From Nemophila menziesii (Eukaryota > Streptophyta > Magnoliopsida > Boraginales > Hydrophyllaceae): 64,000 nt of DNA. Below, one piece after another: positions 1 to 10,830 of this stretch. Where the stretch lies: positions 66,766,154 through 66,830,153 of the forward strand of contig JARWIR010000002.1 in assembly GCA_029959085.1 (NCBI GenBank). The letters run 5' to 3'. A model generated the notes under the pieces. The model was not told where the DNA came from, did no database searches, and saw only the letters and a list, made by a program, of their open reading frames with translations. The stretch's first letter is position 1. Each line of letters opens with the position of its first letter. The position numbers were made by a program, and so were the translations under genes.

Positions 1-992
1 TTACTAATCAATATCCATCTTGACTATATATATGAAATGACCCTTAAAGTGGATTTCTAAAAGTAATCTAACTCCTAAAAAGGAAATTCATATAGACTAT
101 GCTAACATCTAGTTTGAAATTATTTCCTCATTCCTCTAAGTTTATGTATCTTTATAACACATGAAATTATTAAAGTGTAAATAATAAAGATACCCGACAC
201 CAATTTTGTTTTTAGAAAAATGAAGATAACAGATTTTAAGTAATATTCATGTGAAAATGAAAAAAAATGGGTTTCAAACTACAAAAAAGTTATATATATT
301 ATTTAAAGTGGTCAATAAAGAGGATTACGAAAATATTGTTTAAGGTTGAATTAGTTTTTAAAAATTATAAAATAAACTCGATCTAAGTTACTTGTCTTAG
401 ATGAACCAACTGAAATCTTTTGTATTGATGTTGATGGTCATGGTGATGAGAAAAACAAAAATATTGTTGGGTAGGCCTTTGATGGGTAAGCATGTTTGTA
501 TATGTGTGAGTTAGTTTCAAATACGTTAGAATTAAAAGGTGTTAGTGCATTAAGATGATGTGTATCTGAATTGAGTGTTAAGCTAGAGGAGGTAGACTTT
601 TGTAAGATTTATATATATAATAAGATAAGTAGAATAAGTTTCCTTTCTCTTGTGGTCGAATTTATTTGTAATTTGTTTATCAACCAAATTTAAAAACCTA
701 AATTAAATGATTAAAAATAACTTTTTTTTTAAATAATAAGAAGACAACTTTCTTAAAAAGTATAATAATAGTGTGAAAATTTTAAAAATTTCATAAATCG
801 ACCAAATTAAGAATTTTAGTGGTGTATATCTGGTTTGTTTATTTTAGATTGTTTTAAAGATTAAATAAATTAAAATTAAAAAAGAGAATATTTTTAAGAG
901 GTTTCTATTCTTTTTATTTAACACAAATTTTAAAGAATTAAAACCCAATCTCAACATCCACCATTAACACAACTTACCATCAACCAGCTTCT
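1..992 (+). promoter_or_regulatory. Upstream spacer and putative promoter of F-box copy U1
   Basis: This stretch has no gene. It matches the sequence before copy U2 (from about 13618) and before U3 (from about 21770), so the window opens inside the 3' end of a long-type spacer. The last ~750 bases, from the GTGAAAATGAAAA stretch near 250, are kept ahead of every copy in the array and are the best candidate promoter. The ~90 bases before the ATG hold a T-rich run, a TATTTAA-like element and the leader motif CATCCACCATTAACACAAC, all conserved between copies. No transcription data support a start site. Confidence 0.4.
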
Positions 993-2144
993 ATGAAAAC
1001 CCTAAACATGAAATCTCACCGCCGCCACTGCTACAATTCAACCTCATTGATCATCATGCCAACATTACTTAATGAAATATCCATAGAAATCCTATCAAGA
1101 GTTCCTATAAAATCACTCGTAAAACTCAAACTAGTATCAAAATATTGGTACAAACTTATTTCTTCTTCAAATTTTTCAAAAATCCATTTATCTCAATCAA
1201 TCAACAACCCTAAAAATACTCCCCACAACATGATTTTGAAATCACTTGCTAATCTGAGCAATTTAATACAATGTCCATTTCCTTCTTTAATAGAAAATTA
1301 GTCAACTAATATAGATTATATAGATTATCCAATGAAGGATCCCAAAAAGAAAATTAGATTTTTTGGATCTGTGAATGAATTAATTTGCTTAGCATCAGAG
1401 AAAAATGATTTGGTTTTATGGAATCCATCATTGAAAATATCTAGAAAATTGTCTTCTATAGATATTGATAAATACCACATCAATGCTTACGGATTTTGCT
1501 AAGATTTGTCCAATGATGATTATAAACTAATCATTTTTTATGGTATTAGTTATATTGAAAATGTTGTATCCCATGATGGAGTTAATGTTTAAAGTAGGAA
1601 TTCTAAAACTTGGAGGAGTCTTGAAACTTCCAAAGGTGGTTCAGATTTTAGTAATTTGGGGTCATTTCTGAATGAGAAGCTCCACCAGATATATAGGGGC
1701 TATACATCTGTTGACCATGTTAAGAAATGTTTTATTATTTCCATTGATTTGGAAATTTACTCATATTGAGAGATTTATCTACCATCCTATAAGGAGAAAG
1801 AGAATGGGTTATTTCATGGAATTACAGTGTTAAATGGTATGTTATATTTGATGCATTATAGTATGGGATCTCATATAGATATATTGGTTCTGAAAAACTA
1901 TGGAGTGGAGGATTCTTGAATGAAATTCGTTACCCTCCACATATACTCGAATTGATTATGTTTGTTTGAAAATGATGAAATTTTGATTGTTTCAAGGTTT
2001 CTATTTTTTCTAAACAAATCAAAAGATCATTTAAATATGATTTACCAGCTCCATGAGTTCTTAAACTATTTCCCTGAAGTGATTTATATTGAAAGCTTAG
2101 TTTCTCCTTATGTTGATGGTGTGGAAAAGAAGTCTATAGAGTAG
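993..2144 (+). pseudogene. F-box/FBA protein pseudogene, copy U1
   Basis: Decayed copy of the F-box gene that is intact at 46185, 52123 and 58064. The start and F-box (LPNEISIEILSRVP-like segment) are readable to residue 102, where a CAG-to-TAG change at 1299-1301 ends the frame. Further damage: TGG-to-TAA at the GFW motif near 1500, an in-frame TAA near 1590, a TGA near 1768, a TGG-to-TGA near 1918, a 1-bp loss in the ACCCTTCC stretch near 1933, and a 20-bp deletion after 1956 between GAT repeats that removes the SGPNIR codons. The last 60 residues reopen at 1962-2144 and end at the family stop position. It is the most damaged copy and is very unlikely to make a working SCF subunit. Confidence 0.9.
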
Positions 2145-5100
2145 AACTTATAAGGGTTCACAAGTCCTAATTATAAGTAAGTGCTTATCTTTTATAAGTT
2201 TAATTTATACTTCTAAAATATATTGTAAATTTTGAAATCCATTTTACTCTTTTTTAGAGTAACTATGTAAATATGTAAGATGTTTTTTTCTAATTAAGTT
2301 AAAACTAATATGATATAAAACGTATATTTCACCTTGAAATGAAGATAGTTCCATCTAAAAACATACTATTATATATACTTAAATAGATTGTTAGACTGTT
2401 GCAAAAACCTATGATTTAGATTTCTATTCTATTTATATTAATGAATTGTATACATAATCAAATTCTTGTTGAAACTTAACAGACATTTATTTAATAATAT
2501 AAGGTTTTCTTACAAAGATAAGCACTTATTGTGGTAGTCAGGTACAATCATATTCTTTTGGATTTTTTTTAGTAAATATGACGTCATTACATTGATTATG
2601 ATTTTAATTATAATTTTTATTCAGAAACGAAAGTGTTGATTGCTTGTGGATTTCATACATCATAGAAAGAAGAGAACAAGAATTTGAAGACTATAAATTT
2701 TTTTGTATTTGTCTTTTATAATGCAATATGTTTACTATGTCGTATGAGTCTCAAAATATTTGATTATGTTACTGTACCTTAAGTTTCTTGGTTATTATTG
2801 TGAAATATACAATTTAGTGTTGAGTAATTAAAGTATTTATCAATGACAAACACATATATATTTGAAATCTCCATATATCTCATTTCAATAATATATATTA
2901 AGAATACAATTATGTAAATTAAATTACAAGTAATTTTTTGAAATGCAAAAGTTACTTGTAATAAATATAAAAAAATATTATAAAACAAATTAAAAGTCAG
3001 TCCTTTCTCATGTAAATAATGCAGGGATGTAAATAATGAGGTAAAGATTAACAAATTAGAAATACAAAATTTACAAATTTTAAGATTTTCCACTACGAAG
3101 AATAATAGAGTTTTTTGAATTTTGTACTTTAAGTACTATTGAGGTGTATATTTTTAATTTTTTTTTATTATAAAACAGAAATTTTGAGACCCAATTTATA
3201 CGTCTCTAATGTATTTTTTAAAACATACGAAAATATGGGAAATTTCTCGATTGATTAAACATAATTTTCTAATGAAATACATTATTTGTTAAAATTTAAT
3301 TTGGGATGGTACAAATGAATTTATTTGAACAATTTTGGAACACCCACTCTGATGTGAAATCTACATACTGTATAGAGATGAAATAAAAGTTGATGAATTT
3401 AATGAAATCGTATATGTTATTATATTTATTCGATAAATGTTATTTGTATTCAATATTAAACATACTAAGATTAAAATATTTGATCTTAATTAATATCCAA
3501 TATAAAGTTTTTTGGAATAAGATCTAGAATATATATGACGAATTTCTAAGTGTTATTTTTTTTGGAGTCGGTGTTAAAGTTGTTAATAAGATTATAAGAT
3601 GTATAATAAGATTCTCACAGAATTATCAAACGTGGATATAAATTAGCTAATTCATAATTCGAGTTTTATCGAGTAAAGAACATTAGCTTGAAAATCTTTT
3701 ATAAACTGTAATTCATTCTAACCATCAAACTACATCTAAAAATAAGAACGCAAGTATAAAATTGACCGAAAACTAATAACAATATTACATGAAAAAAGAT
3801 AACGTGTTTATGTAAAGTTAAGTTTAAACGTATGTTTGATATCCTTTTATCACCAAGTTTTCTAGGTACAAAATATAAATAATACCTAGATTGGTATTCA
3901 TAAAATATGCACTTGGTAATCATAGTAATAAGAATGACAATTTGTATTAATGTATCATGCTAATGTTTACAATCTGTGTATAAGATTATCAATATACATG
4001 ATTTCATTATACATACAAATACTACAATTACATAAAGAAAACTTAATAGAAAGCGTACAACACAACCAACCATTTGCAATGAAAACATCCACTTTAATCA
4101 TATAAAGGGAAACACTATACTGATTTAAAATCATGTTTTTATAGTTTACATGTAAATCATGTTTGTATAGTTCACATGTCATTGTTATCGTCAGCATCTT
4201 CCATACTTGTAGCAGCATTCGAAGCATACATTCTCTAATCATACTTGTATTACATCCCGACAAAGTAAAACATTGGCAATGATTTCTGCCCCAACTATAA
4301 AATGTCCATATTATTGGAACAAATAAATAGATGCACCATTAATTTTCCTCCTATTATTACTTCATACACTATTTTTTAGCAGCTTTCAGTGCTCACTGGG
4401 TTGGGATTGACACAGTTTTTTTGCATGGACCTTTTTTTACAATTTTTCAACACCCTTGACTATATTATATAGCTTATTATCGATCATTGTCTTAATATTT
4501 CTGAAATATGTAATAACTTCAAAAGCATGTGACCAGGAGGCAAATATAATACTTATGGTTAAACATCATGTCTTTAATCAAGATAGTAATCAACATACAT
4601 ACAACTTTTTACAACACATAAAATTATACAATCCATTTAACAGTCCTTCAATATTAAGATTAATACTTTTAAAGTACAAAAATATTTACCTTTACATGAC
4701 TCAAGTATTGAGGAAAAAACAATCGTCCAAATAAACGTAGGTATTGTCAACAATTACTCACCAAAAATAAATCTACAATTATCATAAACTACTTTTCTTT
4801 CAAAAATTTACATCAAATTCAGAATGTTAATTACAAACTAAAGCACTACAAAAGGATAAAATTCTACATTCTCTTAAGTAGCGGAAGAACCTGATTAGGG
4901 TCTATAATCTTATTGAGCTAAAGTTTAACAATACTCTTTCTGTTGGGACACACTAAAGTGATGCAGAGTTAACGTAACATTACAATATCAAGTCATCAAG
5001 AACTATTTTTAGAATTAAAACCTGGAAAATAGATGGGAGATTAAATTTATGGAAATAAAGAATATATGTAAACTAAATGAAATAGAACATGTAAAATTTT

Positions 5101-5250
5101 AAAGGGTAAAAGTTCAAGAATGTCACCCTCATATACTTAGGGTCATGCCTTTATTAGGGTGAAGGTTAGTAGTGTTGCTTACTAATCCTTCACAATACTT
5201 TGCATATTAAGATGTGTTTCCACAATATGTATTCTTATGTATAATCTTTA
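2145..5250. other. 3' flank of F-box copy U1, no recognised gene
   Basis: AT-rich spacer repeated after every F-box copy. From about 2815 to 3990 it is homologous, at lower identity, to 10831-12060, so a ~1.2 kb segment occurs twice per long unit. Near 4130-4190 is a two-copy ~46-bp stretch with the palindrome TTTACATGTAAA. A short minus-strand acidic reading frame near 4170-4250 is discussed under findings. The minus-strand open frames here recur in all units only because the DNA is duplicated. They start at unlike positions, lack recognisable domains, and I do not call them genes. Confidence 0.6.
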
Positions 5251-5762
5251 TGCTAAAAAAAGATCGGTTAAAAGAGCCTTAAAGAATTTCAGTCTCAAGT
5301 ATTTCAAGAGAAGTCCACAGTATATTAATAAAATGAGGATTAAACTTGAAGATCTACAAAACGCTATTACAGAAGGTAATGGCACAAATTTGATCATGAC
5401 TAAGGAGAGACTAATATTGAGTAATCTTGAGTAATCAAATCTTCATGAGAAAGAGATTCTGAAGCAAAAGGTTAGGGATACATGTTCTGGGAGAGTTTGC
5501 AGCTCTTGAAACTACTACTACCATATTATGAAGGCTAGACAAGCTAGAAATAAGGTGAGAATATTAATTGATGATTAAGGTAATATCATATCCTCTCTTG
5601 AATGAATAAAAGGAGACTTTATTATCTTTTACAATTATATTATTAGAACTGATATCCCAGACAAGAAGTCCGCTCAGTCAATACACTTAGAGAACGTAAT
5701 ATTTCTCTTAATGATGATCAGATCAAATACTTAAATCAGCCTATAACCACAACAGGAATTAA

Positions 5763-5763
<1 letters not shown>
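5251..5763 (+). mobile_element. LINE (L1-type) fragment, pre-RT linker region, U1
   Basis: Degenerate piece of a plant non-LTR retrotransposon ORF2. Readable segments in order: LKNFSLKYFKRSPQYINKMR, then the KARQARNKVRILIDD motif followed by GNI, then FISFYNYIIGT and ISLNDDQIKYLNQPITTTGI. This order is typical of the linker between the endonuclease and the reverse transcriptase in plant L1 elements. The fragment ends at the motif just before the RT core, and no YADD box or endonuclease is present. Stops interrupt it: GAG-TAA at 5432-5434, TGA in the VCSS motif, and a TAA after LIDD that all units share. No poly-A tail or target-site duplication is visible, so this is an old internal relic carried along by unit duplication. 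Confidence 0.7.

Positions 5764-5811
<48 letters not shown>
5764..5811. repeat. (TA)n microsatellite at insertion edge
   Basis: About 48 bp of uninterrupted TA. It lies directly left of the Helitron-like insertion; a shorter TA run (about 10811-10830) lies on its right. In sister unit U2 the same site is simply ACATATATATATTTCAAAAC, so the repeat was split by, or expanded with, the insertion. Confidence 0.95.
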
Positions 5812-5812
<1 letters not shown>

Positions 5813-6948
5813 TAGGTATTGCCCGTGCCTGAAGTCACTTCGAAAAAAACTCAATCAATCGTCAATTTTCCTTACTTTGAGTTGGCACGTTGAGAAGTTA
5901 AGATATAATAAAAAATACACCAAGATCGTATATTCAATAGCATGTGTCACAAACTCCCGTAATTACCAAATAATGTATCACGCTCATTTGTTAGTTACAT
6001 AGCTCAATTGTTGTTTAGGTTAGGTTCAACCTGCTTGTTTGTTGTATGTGTTTCTGGTTAGGCCCTTCCCTGTTAAGGGCTACCAAAATCCTCGTTAGTA
6101 CATTTGTCCCTTTGAATTTACTATATAAAGTTATTTGGGCTAAAACGAATTTAAAAAGTCATCATTAAATTTGAATGTCTTAAGACTAACTGATTAATAT
6201 GACTGAAAGAGAAAATTCAAAGAATCAAAATCAAGAGAAATGTTGATAGAGAGCAGAGAAAGTATTAAAATTTAGAAAATCAGAGGCAAGAAAGAGTAAG
6301 TGGTGCATGAGTCGAGGAAAAAAATAGTGTGGGGCGTATAAAAAATCCGTTAGCGTGGGAAATAAATAAAAGATCTTCGGTGCAAGAATAGAAGGTAAAA
6401 CTTCTTATTTGCTCGAATAGTTAAAACATCATTGACATAGGAAGGAAAAGAAATTAAAGATTGTTATCACAGTAAAAGATCGTTGATGTATAAAATAAGT
6501 ATTGATTAAGTTAAGGAGACCAATTATAGTTAAATGATGTTACATATCCTATGATACCCAAATAATTAATCGTAGACTTAGAATGAGACCAATGACTTAT
6601 CCACCAACAATTCATATAGTAAAGAAGATCAACTAAAATATACTAAAGATATTCTAATCAAATGTAAGATGATATATGAAATGGAAAACACATAATTGGT
6701 CCTGGTGTATGCGAAATAGTTAGATATATAGCAATATATTTGTCTAGGACAGGATTTGCAAAATAGTCAAAATATATAGTGTATTCATCTGTATATACAT
6801 TGTCCAGAAAACAATTTGTGTATATGTATTTAACTATTAAATTTAACCTCCTTGTTTTCATAGCATCTATTACAGAATTCAGAAAATATATAGTCAATTG
6901 CTACTAATATGTGTAGAAGAAGAGTTTAAAATTGACATAAATTTGACA

Positions 6949-7130
6949 GATTCCATGGAGATTACTCCTTACATTTATATTGCTATAATAGACTAAGAAA
7001 TACGTTAATCCATATAACAGCAACTGAAATAGGTTGGTTGATTCCATGGATATTACTCCTTACATTTATATTGCTACAATAGACTATGAAATACGTTAAT
7101 CCATATAACAGCAACTGAAATAGGTTGGTT
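6949..7130. repeat. 91-bp tandem duplication inside the Helitron-like element
   Basis: Two adjacent copies, 6949-7039 and 7040-7130, both opening with GATTCCATGGA and closing with AATAGGTTGGTT. They differ at only a few bases (for example CTATAATAGACTAAG versus CTACAATAGACTATG). It is not seen elsewhere in the window. Confidence 0.9.
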
Positions 7131-9046
7131 GTAATCTGGATTCTATGTCATCGATTTGTTCTTCCTTGTCGCGCTTAACAGTTAGGTTCAACCAAATCAC
7201 ACTTCAGCCTTGAGTGACTTTCTTATTTCATCTCAACTCATTGTCTCTGTGTTGGTCGAGCTTTAGGACTTCCATGTTGACTCATAACACTTTTCTGGGA
7301 CTGTGTACATGGTTGCTAGAGGCCGTGTTCTAAGATTAGTAGGCGGGAAGATCAAAAGTTTTTGTTTACTTTTACCAACCACCATTGCAGTCAATAAATT
7401 TTATTTTTATTTTTATTGTTAAATTTTCTCCCCTACTTCTTGCAACAGACAAAACTAATCTTTTTACTTTTTCTTTTTTTTATCTATTTTTTTGACGACC
7501 AAAGATGAACGTGAATGATATATTCTAGCGCTCTCTCCCATTGCCAATAATTTGGCCGCAAAATAAACGAATTGTGGTAGTGTCATAGTTCCATTTTTCA
7601 GTAAAATAAATCCTTCTAACTCAAATTACATATATATCCAGACAAAGTTAAACTCATAATTTAGTTTCAGTTCTCTTTCTTTAAACTATAGAAAACATAT
7701 TTATTAATTGACGATAAAGTATATGAATATTAACCTTGATTGTCATTTTAGAAAGTATAAATTTTATCAGTTTTTAATATCAGAATTTGAGCCAACCATT
7801 CATAATTGTTTAATAGAGATTCTTGAACAATATATTAATATCATTTCATAAATTTGTTGAACAGTCAAAGCGTGTGGTATGGTGAGCTCGATTGATCAAT
7901 GTCGGATAGTGGAATCTCCTAATCATTTTCTATTCCAGACTAACAGCCAAGTGACATTAGATAATTATTAAAGCATCACATTTGTAAAGATCAGTAAACA
8001 AACTTTCAATAGTTCATTAGGGTTTGTCACATAAAATCGAAGAGGCACAATGATATGCAGGTACAGAACATTTGGGTACGATGAGGTGGTAATATAACAT
8101 ATAAATATTGGTCCAATTACTGGAAATGTTTCTCTTAATATGTTAGTTAATTGCACTATAGGTCCCTAGTGTTAATTGCACTATAGTCTATAAGTCCCTT
8201 ACTATACCTTTCCACCTAGAAAATCCCTTGCTTCAAATAATATAGGTTTATGACCTGCATCCGCTAAATACGGTTGATAAACCAGCTAAACCTGAAAGGT
8301 AAAAGTATAGTTAAGGGGGCGTTTAGGAAATTAATTTAAAATTACGTATTTGCACTGGCAATAGTAATTTTTAACGGCTTAATTGGACTTGGAGAAAAAC
8401 AAAATGAAGCGGATAATGAAGCAACTTCTAAGTAATTAACAATGTTTTCAATTTCGGGTTTCAGATAGTCAATACAAACTACCTATTTAAACAAAGCAAG
8501 CATTTTATCGAACATTTTACATATAATAAGCTACTTCTAAGCCAAAACTGTTAACTTAAGCAAACCTTTAAAGAGTAATCTCTTTTTCTAGATCTTGTGT
8601 TTATAGAATGTGAAGTTGGAGACTTTAGCTGATAACCCATTGATCACTTGAACCAATAGATAACAGAAATTGACAACCACATCTAGTAGAAGTTAGTAAG
8701 CCTGAAATATTAAGAATATTTGCTCGGGTACTCAGGTTAAATGCAGAAACATGTCCAATTTGTGACATTTTGCAAACCAGTCCCTGGATCGTGCTACTGA
8801 TATATAATCTAACTGTTATAACTCTGCCATCAAAATTCATGCAATTATTTAGTTATGATGTAGAGTTAATAAATTATATTAATAGCTTAAGCCCTCTTGA
8901 GTTTCCGAAATCTTCACTTTGACCCTCAACTTGTGGCCAGAGACTCCTCAGTAACCAGAATACAGCTACGAACCTCATTTTATTATTAAACTATTTAAGT
9001 TAATATGTGAACCATTTCTAAATTATGCATAATATGAGATTTTTAC

Positions 9047-9386
9047 AGAATGGAAAGTGAAAGAATACATAGCATCTGTAATTGCACCACTTGTTTCTCA
9101 TGGGACCCACTGTCACAAATAACAGACATTTTTTGTCAGAATTTAAAACTTTCTTTATTAGCCTAGCTCGGATATTTTAGTTTAGATATGTGCATACCTG
9201 TTTGATGCAATCAAGTTTTGAGGATTCGAATATAGCAATTTAAGTTTCATGAACCACCAATACATGAGTTTGATCTTAATGGAATCAAACTTTAGCCTGT
9301 GCAAGAGGATTTGGTGAGCGTCCAGATGGGATTTGCAAGAACTTGCTCACTTTCTTCTCTGACCCATCAGTACTCCATGTACAAAG
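9047..9386 (-). pseudogene. Captured TOPLESS/TPR-like corepressor exons (two exons, one intron)
   Basis: Exon 1 (9386-9198, 63 codons) follows a GATTAG acceptor. It reads LCTWSTDG, then SEKKVSKFLQIPSGRSPN, DQTHVLVVHET and IAIFESSKLDCIKQ, which matches the WD40 region of plant TOPLESS-related proteins (family form: LCVWSTDGWEK, then QFHQDQ, then VVHETQ). It ends CAG/GTATGC. An 88-bp intron ends TTTGTGACAG, and exon 2 (9109 to about 9047) reads WVP, stop, ETSGAIT, where the family has WVPRE. Four in-frame stops are present: three in exon 1 at positions where the family has Gln and one in exon 2 at an Arg position. TOPLESS proteins are transcriptional corepressors bound by EAR-motif factors; this is only a dead fragment. 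The retained intron shows DNA-level capture, not retrocopying. I see no convincing upstream or downstream TPL exons. Confidence 0.82.
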
Positions 9387-9769
9387 CTAATCACAAAAAA
9401 CAAAATTCAACAACTTATATAATTACATTCCCTGAATAGTGAAAACATATTTTGATTATGGAAGAGATACATACCTCTATTCTTTCAAAACAATTTTCCA
9501 AATAGGACTATGTTGAGATGGATTATCAAGACACAAACACTTATCACTGTTAGCTTCCACAATTAAAACTGTCTTGTCAAACTTCACTGTTAATTATGGA
9601 AGAGATACACTCATTCATCACACAATAGTCCTCAATAAGTGTACTTATTCCCATTCCCATTCTTTCAACTGCTTCAAAATTATCATCATAATCCTGAAAA
9701 CACATCTAATAAATATTAAAAACCTCTCGATAACTCTTTTTTGTTACACCATGAAGTAAAAACACTTAC

Positions 9770-9905
9770 TGTCCAAAATATAGCAGTAGGAGTATCATTA
9801 ATTGCAACTCTCGTAAGACCAAAATCACAAATATTTAGCTAATTAGCTTGCAATCAGCATTTGCCAAGATATCTTTAGATTTCAAATCACGATGAAAAAC
9901 ATTTG
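9770..9905 (-). pseudogene. Captured MAP kinase exon (TDY-type MPK), degenerate
   Basis: Minus-strand exon between a TTTTGCAG acceptor and an ACA/GTAAGT donor. It reads AANVFHRDLKSKDILANADCKL and then NICDFGLTRVAINDTPTAI-FWT. The HRDLKPKN catalytic loop and the DFG motif are those of plant clade-D MAP kinases, whose activation loop continues FWTDYVATRW in the next exon. The catalytic Asp of HRD is kept, but the KPKN motif is changed to KSKD. An 8-bp insertion between KL and NICDFG (AGCTA-ATT-AGCTA, apparently a local duplication) breaks the frame. No other kinase exon is visible nearby. It lies in the same orientation as the TOPLESS fragment ~400 bp downstream, although the two genes are unrelated. 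Confidence 0.85.
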
Positions 9906-10688
9906 CTGCAAAAATTCGATTTAGTCTTTGAAAATATTTCAATGTTGATTATTTTTCAACTAAAATAGCTCAGAAAAGAATAGGAAATATAGACTCTCAT
10001 ATTCAACCATAGCACCAGCGAGCTGTAACTACGAGGTTTGAAATTGAGCGCAGGAGTGCAAAATTGCAAAATACCAGATATTCCAATTCTCAACATTCAG
10101 TATTACAGAATCTCACTAAATGACCATGAATCAGTTACATTTGAACAAATATATTAAAAATTAGTGGAAGAGGCATTTCGTTGAATCAAAAGCAAAGAAT
10201 CATGCGAATTCCAAACAACAATAATTTTAATAAAATGAATCAAAAGCAAAGAATCATACGATTAGCTTTAAGAAATTTGAAGCTTGAGATTAAGCACCAG
10301 ATTAGACCTAAGACCTTCTTTCGGCCTTCTAATCGAACATATTTTGGACGGTGACTCAATCTCCACCTCACTGTGCCACAACCACCAGCGAGTGTTTGGA
10401 TGTGTTTTGAGACAAAATCTCAATCACCTAGGTTATTTGGGATATGTAAGGTTTGTGTATTCGGCTGCATTATTTTGTGGATCAGAGGAAATTGGGCTCG
10501 GAGGCGGAGGGGGGGTGACAGGAGAAAGGGCTTAGGTTTGTAAATGGCGGTGAAAGGATGGTGATGGTCTTCGAGACTTCGGTGTTGAAAGAAGAAGAGG
10601 GTTTAGGTTATCTAAACTTCGGTGAAATGAACGGGTTGTGGGTTTTTTTAATTTTTCTTTTCTCTTTCTTTTGTTTTAATAATTGGGG

Positions 10689-10767
10689 CCAGAATCGATC
10701 CTGGCCACCACTTATGTTTTTCCAGAATCGATCCTGACCACCATTTATGTTTTCCCAGAATCGATCC
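10689..10767. repeat. 33-bp direct repeat near the Helitron 5' end (2.4 copies)
   Basis: Units start at 10689, 10722 and 10755 (partial) with CCAGAATCGATCCTG. The repeated core is nearly palindromic around ATCGAT. It lies about 45-120 bp inside the element's 5' terminus. Confidence 0.88.
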
Positions 10768-10830
10768 GGCGTAAATCAGGACCTAGGAAAAACTTCGAAA
10801 TATAATATAGATATATATATATATATATAT

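Larger units (their letters stand above)
5812..10811 (-). mobile_element. Non-autonomous Helitron-like element with captured exons (5,000 bp)
   Basis: Read on the minus strand the insertion starts TCTATATTATATTTCGAAG (10811 downward) and ends GGCACGGGCAATACCTAG (5812). Host A precedes the TC and host T follows the CTAG. These are the terminal rules of plant Helitrons: 5' TC, 3' CTRR, insertion between A and T, no terminal inverted repeats, no target-site duplication. All sister units lack it at the same place. No Rep/helicase ORF is present, so it would need an enzyme in trans. The 3' subterminal hairpin is weak (GAAGTGACTTC), which is the main doubt. Cargo on the element's sense strand includes a MAP-kinase exon and TOPLESS-like exons. 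Apart from these and two small tandem repeats, I recognise nothing in 5840-9040. A GC-richer, leader-like stretch lies at 10300-10780. Confidence 0.62.

Noticed and set aside
2779..3093. Minus-strand 104-codon frame after copy U1 (shorter forms near 24766 and 30375)
   Set aside because: Low-complexity hydrophobic reading of AT-rich DNA, not preserved between units.
4456..4734. Plus-strand 92-codon frame (and the related 32019-32327 frame)
   Set aside because: Present only in U1 and U4 and broken in the other units; composition typical of non-coding DNA.
8625..8840. Minus-strand 71-codon frame in the Helitron-like element, downstream of the TOPLESS exons
   Set aside because: I tried to read it as a further WD40/TOPLESS exon and found no convincing match in any frame.
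9480..9600. Open minus-strand stretch containing LDNPSQHSPIWKIVLKE between the two captured genes
   Set aside because: It could be another captured exon, but I recognise no family and it ends in a stop before any clear splice site.
10284..10535. Plus-strand 83-codon frame in the Helitron-like element with a glycine run
   Set aside because: The GC-rich stretch reads as a leader or first-exon remnant on the opposite strand; the glycines come from a poly-G/GGA run and no domain is seen.
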